Assembly: GCF_030272615.1 (NCBI RefSeq) | Contig: NC_081415.1 | Coordinates: forward strand, 419,800,257-419,864,256 | Direction: 5' to 3' | Length of the DNA: 64,000 nucleotides | DNA from: Cryptomeria japonica | Lineage: Eukaryota; Streptophyta; Pinopsida; Cupressales; Cupressaceae | In this document: piece by piece, positions 24,901-36,900 of the stretch | Layout: every line of letters starts with the position of its first letter | How positions within the stretch are numbered: position 1 is the stretch's first letter | Program-made: the position numbers and the translations under genes | Notes under the pieces: generated by a model | Seen by the model: the letters and a program-made list of their open reading frames with translations, nothing else | Told to the model about the DNA's origin: nothing | Database searches by the model: none

Positions 24901-27900
24901 AGAGCGAAATTTCCCATAAGCACTATTTTCTTCCTTGTGTGAGGTCAAACCTTAGTTCCTATGGCATGGTTGAGGGTAGATTGGTGCATTTTTGCCTTGC
25001 AAGGTGGATTGGAGTTAGAAAAATGAAGGATTTAGTCCAAAAACTTGAATTTCACTCCTGACCCTTCCAAAGGGTCCAAAGCAAAATTCTTTATAGGTCC
25101 TGTCCTTGGCCATGGTCTGGAGCAAAATCCTCCTTTCAGGCCTTCCTAGGGGTCAAATAAGTGTTGTTTCATGAGAAAGGAATCCAAAGGTGAGAATCAA
25201 AAGAAAACAAAGTAAGAAGAAGGAGGAAATCAACCTAAAGCATGAAAATCGCTCCTGGCCCTTCCAAAGGGTCCAAAACGAATTTCCTCATGAAGTACTA
25301 TGCCTTGCCCCAACCTACAAGCTAGCTCATTCACAAACAATTTTGAAGCCCAAAGACTTGTTCTTAATGACTTAATGGATGAAGAATGGAGCTAAGTGAG
25401 GGAAAACAAGCAAATCATGAATTTCGCTCCTGACCCTTCCAAAGGAGAGCGAAATTCTTAAAAACCTCTAATTTGCTCATATTTGAGATCTAGATTTGGT
25501 TTCCTAAGGCATTGGTGGAGCAAAGATTAATGTATACTTGCCTTGAGAAGCAATTTGGAGCAAGGAAGGGATGGAATTGTGCCTTAATCATGAATTTCGC
25601 TCCTAACCCTTCCAAAGGGTCCAGAGTGAAATCCTAAGATTGAGATGGGGATAAGACATAAAAGCCAGGCTGAGAAGTGAGGTTGAAGGAAATGGTCAAG
25701 ATTTGTGCATTTGACAAAAATCGCTCCTGACCCTTATAAAGGATCCAGAGCGAAATTCCTATAGGGCCTATCCCTAGAGAGGATCCAGAGCGAATTTCAT
25801 TTTAATGTCTTCTTGTTGATGATTTAAGGTAAGAAATGCCATGTTAGGATAAACATATTATGTATACTTAATCATCTTTTGGTTTGTTTTGCAGATGGAG
25901 GAGGATCAAGCCAGGACAAGGATGACCTATTCCAGTCCCATCATCATCAAGGACACTTCAAATATATGGAGGAGGACTTCAAGTGTTCGAGAAAAGCATT
26001 GGGAGATTTCAAGTGTTCAAGGAGTTCCAAGCTATCCTCAAAGACTTCATTCTACCATATGGAGAAGCCACAAGATATCAGAAGAAGGATCTTATATAAC
26101 TTCAAAGCAACATGAGCTACCAGAGGAGGAGTGACTTGACCGTGAGGAGGCCTCATCAAACACATGGGAGTCAAGGAAGTACATCATTCATCACATCAAA
26201 GACAGAGGAGGATCAACCAAGACACAAACGTCAGACAAGGTGGCATCCCAGTCATTGTTTCTCCCAGAGTTCCCAGACTCACCGTGAGTTAGGAGAGTTC
26301 GCCGAGTTGGCGAGTCGAGCCAAGCTCGGCGAGTTTTGCTGACTCGAGGCTCGGACTCGGTGGGTTTTGGGCATAACTCGCCGAGTCCGAGCTCCAGGAC
26401 TTGGCCGCGGCAATAGGAAATTTCGATTTTAAAAAACAAAAAAAACAAAAGCTTTTTCACTTGTTTTTTTTTTACTTTCTCTTTCATATAACCCTAAAAG
26501 GTCTTCTAATTGTTAGTTGTGAGAAGAAGAGAGGAAAAGTGAGAGAGAGGAAGGAAAACAAGAGGCCATAGGTTTGCAACCAGCAGGGAAGAAGAGCATC
26601 AAGGAGACCACAAATCACATTGGGGAGGCCATAGGCTTGCATTGAGAGCATCAAGGAGTCCATAGCAAGACTTCTCAACTCATTTGAAAGAGGTAGGTGT
26701 TCTTTGTAGATTTTGCTGGTTTTTTTAGGTATGTTAATGGATTTTTTTCATTTGTTTGTTAATTTTTTTTAGTTTAACAGTTAACTTTCCAAATCTTGAA
26801 TGTTTTTAATTGTTTAGCTTAATTTCAATGAGAGAAGTAGAATAATAGCAAAGTGCAAACCCTACATTTTTTTAGAAAAAATTTGTAAACATGTATTTAA
26901 ATTTTATTTTTTTTAAAAGTAGGGTTTGCTGATTTTTTCTATTAGTTTATAACTTTATTAAATTTTCTTATTGCAGCAGCCTTCACGTTTAAAAAACATT
27001 CATTTTTCACAATGCCTAAAAAGGATGAGGCTTGGAAATATACTTAAGACTTTATTGGCAGACAAAAATATCAAACAAAATGTTATTTTTTTAAAGAAAT
27101 TAATTTTGGTGGCATCAATAGATTTAAATACCATATTGCCGGCATACCTGGCCATGATATTGAGGTATGTAAAAAACAAACTGCTAAGGCAAAACATTTC
27201 TGTTATGTCCAATTAGAAACACATGAGCAAGAAAAGTTAACTAAGAAGAGGCAATTGGAAGAGTTAAGTGCTATTGGCTCCCATGCATCCGCATCCGCAT
27301 CCACATCCGCAGGCTGTGTTGGAGAGGGTTCTTCCATGCCTCCCTTTCACCCTAGTGCTTCTGCTAGTGCTAGTGCTTCTGCTGCTACTCCTCCTAGTGG
27401 CACTATTACCTTTGGCCCTAGAGTTCGTAAATCCAGGTTGGATAGTTATTTTGTGCCGCGTAGTACTCTTGGGGCACGACCCTCGCTTGAGAGCATGGTT
27501 GGAACAAGGAGGTTCATGATGCTGCAAGAAAACAAATTTGCAAGTTTTGGTACTTTTGCAACATTCCATTTATTGCAGCCAGGTAATTCTTTTTGATTTG
27601 ATTGCTTTAAGTTTAAAAGTAAATTTATAATTTGAAGTTGAACTCTACTTTGTCTAATCATAATCTATTTGTGACAGATCTCCTTATTGGCAAGGCATGG
27701 TAGATGCCATAACCATTTGTGGTGCGGGGTTTAAAGCCCCTACTGATGCTGAGTTAAGCGGCCCCCTCTTGTTAGAAATGGTTGAGGATATGAAAGTTGA
27801 GCTAGAGGACCACCGACAGTCTTGGAGCCAAAAGGGTTGTACCATCATGACAGATGGTTGGACGGATAGGAGGAATAGAACACTCCTAAATTTTCTTGTT

Positions 27901-30900
27901 TCCTGCGGAGGTGATTGATCATGATTCATTCTGATTTGTACTTCCCTAAATGCATTGAATAAATTAAATTTTGATTTGTTGAAACTCTATTTTCAGGATC
28001 CACCATGTTCTTGAAGTCTATTGATGCTTCCTCACATGTGAAAAATGCCACATACGTATGTGAGAGGCTATTGAGGAAGTCATACAAGAGATGGGGGATG
28101 AAAATGTGGTGCAGGTGGTGACAGATAATGCAGCAAGTTATGTTGTTGCAAGTAAACTTTGAACTTTTCAAGTCTTGATGGAGAGGCATCTATGATTATT
28201 TAAAATTTTCTTAACACATCAAAATTTTTAATTAACTTAAAATTGTTGCAGGTAAACTTTTGATGGAGAGGCACCCGAAAATTTTTTGGTCTCCATGTGC
28301 GGCCCATTGCCTTGACCTCATGTTGGAGGATATTGGTAAGCCTGAATGGGTGAAATCAATAGTTGAAAGGGCCAAAAATATCAGCAAGTTTATCTACAAT
28401 CATGCATTGGTCCTTAGCATTATGAGGCAATACACGAGGCAAAAGGAGTTGGCTCGTCCTGGTATCACGAGGTTTGCCTCAAACTTCCTCACACTGAAAT
28501 CCTTGATGAAATCAAAGGCGGCTTTGAGGCGTATGTTTGTTGGTGAGGAGTGGACTTCCTCATCCTATGCTACGACCACTGCAGGGATAGATGTGGTAAA
28601 TTGCATTTTTGATGAGCCAGGTTTTTGGACCCCCTGTGGAGAAACCGTGCAGGTAAATTTATTACAATTTAACATTTAGTATCTGCTATTTAGTAATTTA
28701 ATTTTAATTTATTAACAATTTAACTTTGCATTTTTCTTTTTTTTTAATTTAATTTGTGACTTAATTGTTTATGTTTAACATTATGTGTAGGTCACTGAGC
28801 CCCTCGTAGTTCTCCTACGAGTTGTTGATGGGGAGAAGCCCTCTATGGGCTATATATATGAGGGTATGGATAGGGCCAAGGAGGCCATTAGGTCCATATA
28901 TGCAGGAGATGAGGATAAGTATGGCCCCATTTGGGAGATTATTGATAGGAGATGGCAGAACCAGCTTCACAGGCCCATCCATGCAGCAGCCTATTACCTC
29001 AATCCGGCATTTCGATTCCGTGATGACTTCAAGGCGGATGAGGAGGTTCTTAGTGGCTTGTATACAATGGTTCAGAAGTTGTGTACTGATGGCACAGCCT
29101 CAAGTACAACGCTCCAGCTGGATAAATATAATAATCGAGAAGGGGCAATCTTCACAAGCAGCATGTGCATAGAGGCTCAGACACAATTGCAGCCAGGTAG
29201 AAATATATGTAAACTTAAGATTCTTAAGTTTATGGCTTATGCATTTTAATTTTTGATTTTATAATCTAGCCTTAAAGTTGGAAATGAGTTTGATTTTTTT
29301 TTCTTTTCGTTATTTCAGATAGATGGTGGCAAATGTTTGGGCCCTTAACCCCAACCCTTCAAAAAATTGCCATCCATATTTTGAGTCAGCCATGCAGCGC
29401 TTCTGGATGTGAACGCAATTAGTCCATGTTCGAGCACATCCACTCGAAGAGGTGTAATAGATTGTCTGTGGAGAGGTTGAATGATCTTGTTTTTGTTCAT
29501 TACAACCTCCATCTTAGGACCAGATAGATTTTGGACACTGACTCCTCTCCGATCACTTTAGCGGAGATCGACCCAGAGTCTAAGTGGATCACTGAGTCTA
29601 CTGATCCCATCTTCACTGAGGAGGACCATGAGTGGGTTGACCAGGCAGGTAGAGAGGTTGAGGCTGTGGCTATGGCAGAGGAGGAGGATAGAGCACAATC
29701 CAGCACAGGCACCTCACAGGCGGACACTATGGCTACTCAATCATCCAGGACCTACCTTAGACGCATTTGTAGGAGGCAGACAGACTACTCTAAGGCTGAG
29801 GATGAGCTAGAGCCTGAGCCATAGACTTGTTTTTGTTTACAGTTATATATATGTTTGGGAACATTTGATGTCATGGATTTTATATACATTTGACAACATT
29901 TATAACTCTATATATCTATGTTTTCTATTTCCTTCAACTACAATTTACATTTCTACGCATGTGATGGATGTATGTTTATGTATGTGATCAAATTAGCTTC
30001 TATTTGATGATGGTATAGTGTCTTTAAGCTTTATTCAATAATGGGTGCATGAAACAAGTTTTAAATCGTTAAAAATCTCTAAATTTCAAGGGTTTTTTAT
30101 TTTGCCGAGTCATTGTCGAGTCGTTGCCGAGTCATAGCCGAGTCACAAGTTGAGTTGGCCTTGCCGAGTCCAAGCCGAGTCTGAGTCTGGGAACTTTGGT
30201 TTCTCCAACCAGATAGGTCCATCTCAGCGGGCCCAAATTCAATGTACCTGACTTGCCAGTGATGGCACAAGCTTCGATGTACCTACCCCTACTTCCTATT
30301 GGTCCACACTCATTCAATGTAATTTTCTCATTGGCTAAGGAAGTTTGTTATAACAAACCCTAATTAGGGTTTCCATCTTGTAATTCTAGCCGTTGATTGT
30401 AAATTGATCAGAGCCATTGAATTGTAATGAGCTCTCTATATAAAGCTCTAGCTCTTCTTTTGTAAGGGTAAATAGTTAGAAAATAGTCAATAGTTAACAG
30501 TTAAGAAAATAGAATAGCATATAGAATAGCAATTAGAGTAGATTAGGAAGAGAAGGCAAGAAATTGTTGCCTTGATTGTAAATGAACTCCATTTTATTGA
30601 AGTTATGGTGAAATGTGTCATTTCTTTGCAATATGCATAGTCTCTTATTGAATCTTCATTCTTAGATGGTAAATAATTAGATTGAATGAAGGAGGTTATT
30701 GAATGCACTCGCGTGGAATCCGCCTAGTCCAAACCACTAGCCTCTTGTTGATTGTAAGTGCGCCCTGCGTGGTCAACTGGCATAGAATGAGTTTAACCTC
30801 AAGTCGTTACGCGTCTATTGTTCATGCATTATCTTGAATGGTGATCAATGTCTGATGGTGTACGATTTGAACACATTCAAAGCATCCCTTAGAAGATCGC

Positions 30901-33900
30901 ACTGAGTTGGTGTTGATCTGTTCAGCCTGATGGTAAGACCCAGCCCAGTAGGACTCCACCTAGTCGTTCATCTATCTTCTCGCGTTCTAGGTCTTAGAGT
31001 AGACTTTCTGAGCCTTTCATCTTTTGATATTTCTTTATCTTCCAGCCAGTAGATAGGACTCGAATTCCAGCAAATCAGACGCTCAGGCAATCAAACGTAA
31101 GTCCCCTTGTGATTCTAGCATAATCACATCAGACCAAATTGAGCTTATCCACAAGTAGAGGACCTACATATAAGAACCTTGGAGCTGCCTCGATTGATCC
31201 TTAGGCGAAATCTTCAGCATTCGGGGAAACTTTGTTCAAGAGAGGATAAGATACTTTGGTATTTTATTCCGTGTTCGCATGTGCATGAAAAACACATCAA
31301 CAGTTATCAAACATGAATAATAGATCTAGACTCTCTTGTCATTTGAATAAAAATAATAATAACCACAAAATGTTCATTTTCAAGTTTTTTTCTTTCATTG
31401 TAAGCCTTCTCTAATCTGCCCAAAGTTCACCTGCACTCAACTATTTTAAAAAATAAGTGAGGTTTTATTAATCAATATCAACTAGTTATCAAACATGAAA
31501 ATTACATCTGGACTCTCTTATCATTTGAATAAAAATAATAATAACCCCAAATTGTTCATTTTCAAGTCTTGTCTTTCATTGTAAGCATTCTTTAAACTGC
31601 CCAAAGTACGCCTGCACTTAAGAAGAGTATAAGCTTTGCTCTTCAATGCATTTTGGTATCTCCCTTTCCTCATTCTTTAATTGTCGAAGAAAATCTCAAC
31701 TCTCCACCTTGAAATTATTTTGTATAGTTGAATTAATCTAAAATCCAATCAACATATCTTTTCAAAGACAATGTGGTGTCCTAGTTGTGAAAATAACATA
31801 ATTGGAAAGTTTGCTCCCTCATTCGTCCAAGACATAATTATCAGGGTTTTGCATGTTAAAACTATTTACTATTTAGTTCTAAATTTGAGTCTTTAACTCT
31901 TTGTAAGGTATTTTTTGAGCCCTAAAAGTGTCTTAGCATGTGCTATTTATTATTCACTACAAATTTAAAAAGTCACCTCGAGCGAAATATCCCTCCTTAA
32001 ATATCCAAGGGAGTTTGCCCCTAGTGAATGAATACGCAATAGAGTTAGATGAGCCCCAAATTTAGTTTCTGTATTGATCTAAATAGGTACTAAATAAATA
32101 TTTTCTATTTGCAGATTGTAATCAAACTGAAAACAGCAAATACAGTATGCTGATTGAACATGTAATTCATTTTGACTTATGACTGCAACAACGACACAGA
32201 TCAATAATAACATCATTATTTCCTGCACTCCAACATCTGGATTACAACAATTATGAAAATACAAGGTAATTCATGGGCTCACAACACTAATAGTTCATTT
32301 TGAGACTCCGCCCATCTGAGAAATGAGATTAAATTATGATGCCTGAAAGAACAACGCCCTGCTTTGTGTAACTGCACTTTAGTGCTCAGATTTATTGTGC
32401 AAATTGGGCAATCGGAATGATGTGGTGGCAGCACTAGTTTGCAGATTTGTTGAGGAGATTTAAGGTGGACGGCTTCTATCTAAAAACCTATCGCACCTTA
32501 GACCAAGCCATGTATTACTATGATGCAAATAATCCTTAAACTCCATCTCCAAATTGTAAGAGAGGTCACGATGTTTATGGCAAAGCTGGGAAAGTATGAC
32601 TTCGAATCTAGGGATAGGCAAAGGTGATGAGGTGTGGATCTAGAGTTTAATTGACTGATTGCTAGTCCATTGACTTGAACCTCCGCCTTCAATTGATGAT
32701 CGTTGGATGGGTATCATCTGATTCACCCCTTCACAACCTTCAACTCAAAAGATCTCAATTGATATGGGCAGCTAGAAATCTCTAATTGATGTTACTTCAA
32801 TTGCCTCATTCAGCTGTAACAAATTCACAAATGGATTAAAGCACACTACAATACCTCCTTGGAATTACCCAACTAAGCAGAGTGGGATTTTATCCTCAAC
32901 CTTAAGTCAACCTCCAAGGGATTTCATTCTTGCAGATCAACTACTTGAAAACTCCAAAAATCAATTTCAATAATAATCCAAAATCGCATACCTTTAAAAT
33001 GATCCAAAGACCTATCTTTATACATAATTTGAATTAGGTCCCATGGCCCAAATTGAGCACCACTTTTAAGCTTTGAATTTTTTCACTTTATTTTATTTTA
33101 TTTTATATTTAATTATATTTATGTTATATAGTAAATATTAGAGTTTTAAAACATTATTTTTAAATGCTAAATAAAGTGAGCTTATTGGCAGAAAAAGGGG
33201 GCATGACAATCCTCCCTCCTCCAAATTGCTTGCCCTCAAGCACCTTCAAATTTGGATGATCAAAAATCTCCGCTCCTTCCCATGGAGCATCTTCGAGTGC
33301 AAGATTCTTCCAATGCACCAAGGACTCCATGATGACCTTGTTTCTTAACCTTATCTCTCTTGTATCGATGATAGTTTTGAGCTCCAAAATCAATTTGCTG
33401 TCATCATCAAGTGGTGGCAGCTCCAAAGAAGGTGTAACATGCTGTCCAAGAGCTCTCTTAAGGCATGACACATGGAAAGCATAGTGAATTATGTTGTTTT
33501 CTAACAATTCCAACTCATATGTAACCTCTCCTATCCTCCTTAAGACCTTAAAAGGCCCATAAAATTATGGCTTAAGCTTTTCCACACCACTCTCCTTGAG
33601 CGAAGATTGTCTATAAGGCTAAAACCTCAGAAAAACCATTACCCCCACCTCAAAATTCCTCTCCAAGCAGTGGCAATCAGCATACTTCTGTTGATTTTGG
33701 GCCTACTGTAAGTTCTCCTTGAGTGCATTTAGAATGTCTAGACTTTGTTGTACCAAATCTCTAGCTCCAAGAACTCTATTGTCTAAAAGAATCAAATCCA
33801 TGAAAGATAGTGCATCATATCCATAAAGTGCTTTCAAAGGAGCTATAACTATAGACATATGATGAGTGGAATTGTAACAATATTCCCTAAGATGGAGCCA

Positions 33901-36900
33901 CTAAACACCATGTTGATTTCTGCCCTATGACATAATTCATTAAATATCCTTCAATCCACTTGTTCACAATCTTTGTTTGTCCATCTATTTGTGGATAACT
34001 AGTGTTTGGAGTCAACTTTATGCTTGTAAATAGAAAAAGTTCTTGCCAAAACAAACTAACGAATCTATTGTCCCTATCACTCACAATGTTCCTAGGCAGC
34101 ATAACACCTCTTCAAAGAACAAATCAGCCAACTGTGATGCTCTATATTCGGAAGATGTAGCATAAAAATGAGCATACTTAGGAGTCTATTCACTACCACA
34201 ACGACACTCCTTACATGTCACTTTCTAAAGACCGGTGATAAAATCCATAGAGAAGCTCTCCCATTTCTGATTTGGAATGGGCAAGGGATGCAACAAACCA
34301 GCCGGAATACATGTTCTACTTTGTCTTTTGACAAGTCAAACACTTCCAAACATGCCTCAAAACATCACCCTTGAGTCCCATGAAAAACTCTCTCTTTCCT
34401 ACCTGTATGTTTTGTAGTACCCAAGGTGACTAGCTAATATAATGTCATGACATACCCTCAAGATTTTCTCCTTCATTTTTAATTTTGAAACAGAGACATA
34501 TCAAGTCTTTATAGAGGATGAGCTTATCAACCACCTTGTATCTATCATCTTGTAACTTGCCATCCAAAATATTAATAGCAAATGTGTTCTTGACATACTC
34601 AGCTATTATAGGAACCCTCAAATTAGTAGAGATATTAGTCATGGAGCACAAATAGGACTTCCTAAATAAGCATCAACCACAACATTATTCTTCCCCTTAA
34701 AATACTCGACATCAAAATCATAAGCCGATAACTTACCCACTTTTACTGCCTATCATTCAAATCCTCTTGATTGAAGAAGAATTTCAAGCTATTCTGATCT
34801 ATTATTACTAAATATCTCCCACAAAACCAAACACTGCCTCAACTTGGCTAGTGCATGCAAAATGGCTAACATCTCCTTGTCATAGATAAAAAAATCTCCT
34901 CTCTAATTCTTTAAGTTTATTACTCTCAAATGCTATGGGGTGTTTGTTTTGCATCAAGACTACCCAAATCCCCTCTCCTCAAACATTATTCTCCAAAACA
35001 AAAGGAAGTGAAAAATCAAGAATAGCCAAAACGAAACATGACCTCATTACCTCCTTGAGCTTATCAAAAGTTCTTTGTGCTGAATTACTCCAAGATAAAG
35101 CTCCCTTCTTTGTCAAATCTGTCAATGGGGCAACTAACTGTGATAACCCTTTGATGAACCTCTTGTAATAGTTGAAAAGACCAAAACACCCTCTCAAGCA
35201 TGTTATATTCTTACGTGAAGGCCAATTTATGATTGCCTTAATCTTCTCATCACCCACACTAATACTTTGGGCACTAAATTTATGCCCTGGACATAGATTT
35301 TTGCCAACCCAAACTCATATTTTTATGTCTCGGCAAATAACAGCTGCTACTCTAGAATACCAAGCACCTCATCTATGTGCCTCAAATGATCATGCCATGT
35401 CTTACAATAAATCAAGATGTCATCAAAGAAAACTAGTACAAATTTCCTCAACCGCTTAATAAATACTTGAATTATGCAAGATTGTAATGTGGTCAACACA
35501 TTAGTCAACAACAATGGCATGACCAAGAACTCAATGCTCATAATGACACATAAAAGTTGTTGTATGCACATCCTCATTCTTTACCCTTATTTGATGATAC
35601 CCTATTCTGTAGTCAAACACTGTCATACCCAGGCCACTTAGTCCATATGAAAAACCCTCTCCATCTTTTTTGCCGACATAATCCTAGGAGTCTTGTTGGA
35701 TAAGCCTATAAGAACCACCTCCTTCCCCTCAGTTTAATCTTCAATTGAATGCAGCCATTACACACCCAAAACCACATCTATCTCACCAATGCCAACCGCA
35801 TAGAAATCATCCCTCACTCTATGCCTCCCTATGTTCATATCAAGATGTTGAATCCTTTTGTTGCATCAAATCGTAAGCCCATCAGCCAATATAACATTGA
35901 ATACCTTAAAATCATTTGTCCTCAATCCTATCCTAGTCACCAAATCCTCATTAATGAAATTGTGGGTAGCCCCACTATCAATCAAGACCATCAATACAAC
36001 ATTTAGTCCTCCCAGGCATGTCAATTGCTAACATCCAAACTCAAATATGAGGACATTTTGAGCAAACTGATTTTACTTCTCTTCTAAAACTGTATCTTGT
36101 GTATAGCAATGATGATAATGCATTTTTTATACATAATCATCATGCCATCATGATCATACTTTATACAAAAGAATGGCAGTACCACCTTTTACATTTAGGA
36201 TTAACAGCTACACAATGTCCTAGCCTATACAGTCAAAATGTTTGTGTGTAAAAACATAATTTTTTCACAGAAGTTGTAACTCGCAAATAAATATTCATGG
36301 AATCATTCCTGATTAAGTTTTTCCTATGTTTAATGGCACAATCACAAAAAAAAATTGTTCATCAGTCTTCTATTGTGAGCTTCCTTAACTGAAGAAAATC
36401 TTTTAAAACCCTAATAGTTTAATTCTTATGAGCAAATGGAAATTTAAAAAGATAAAAAAAATGGGATTTATTAAAGAAATTCTATTAAAAGAAAATATGA
36501 AACTCTTATAGCAGTACCTGCTAAATCCAGTAGAGTTCTCAAACTCGAAGTCATAGGCGTATGTGGCATATGTATCACAACAAATAATGTGTTGTACATT
36601 CTCGTACTGAGGATCTGGGAAAAAATGGCCATACTGCAAAATGATTCATAAACCAAAAGAAAAAACGATCCTCTATTATATTCAATAAAGGCAGACCAAA
36701 AAGAAAAAACAACTCTAAAAATGTCTTAGTTCATGCAAAAGGCATTAATCATCACAATATTTTAAGCTACAGTTAAAAGAATAGAACTTACTGCACGGCC
36801 CAGTTTAAATTCAGGTGACGTTCTGAGCCTCAGAACACAAGCAAAAGCATATGGACGACTCAACATCCGGTATCTACAAAAATAAGTAAACTTGTCATAT

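Larger units (their letters stand above)
21832..31302 (+). mobile_element. element C: complete LTR-like unit with 5-bp target duplication
   Basis: The ends are TGTTGTGACG (21832) and ACACATCAACA (31302), giving the retroviral-type TG...CA with 5-bp inverted tips. They are flanked by the direct repeat GTTAT (21827-21831 and 31303-31307). The unoccupied site, CAACTA-GTTAT-CAAACATGA, survives in the neighbouring tandem unit at 31479-31495. Inside are a hairpin-capped start, a ~179-bp-period hairpin array (22411-25800), a short ORF-like stretch after 25893, and a core promoter (30355-30444). Two later insertions are nested in it: a solo LTR (23355-24706) and a hAT (26265-30198). Without them it is about 4.2 kb. 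I see no gag-pol, primer-binding site or second LTR, so it is best read as a giant solo LTR or a non-autonomous element. Confidence 0.82.

Noticed and set aside
22411-25800. CRISPR-like array
   Set aside because: Regular repeats with spacers, but the spacers are themselves diverged copies of one unit, the repeats are near-palindromes, and the DNA is a plant intron.
27264-27569. Arg/Ser/Thr-rich minus-strand ORF
   Set aside because: It is the antisense shadow of the Ser/Ala-rich linker of the hAT transposase.
21832-31302. Element C as a TIR DNA transposon
   Set aside because: Inverted tips are only 5 bp, begin TG and end CA, and the duplication is 5 bp, which fits retroviral-type integration better.
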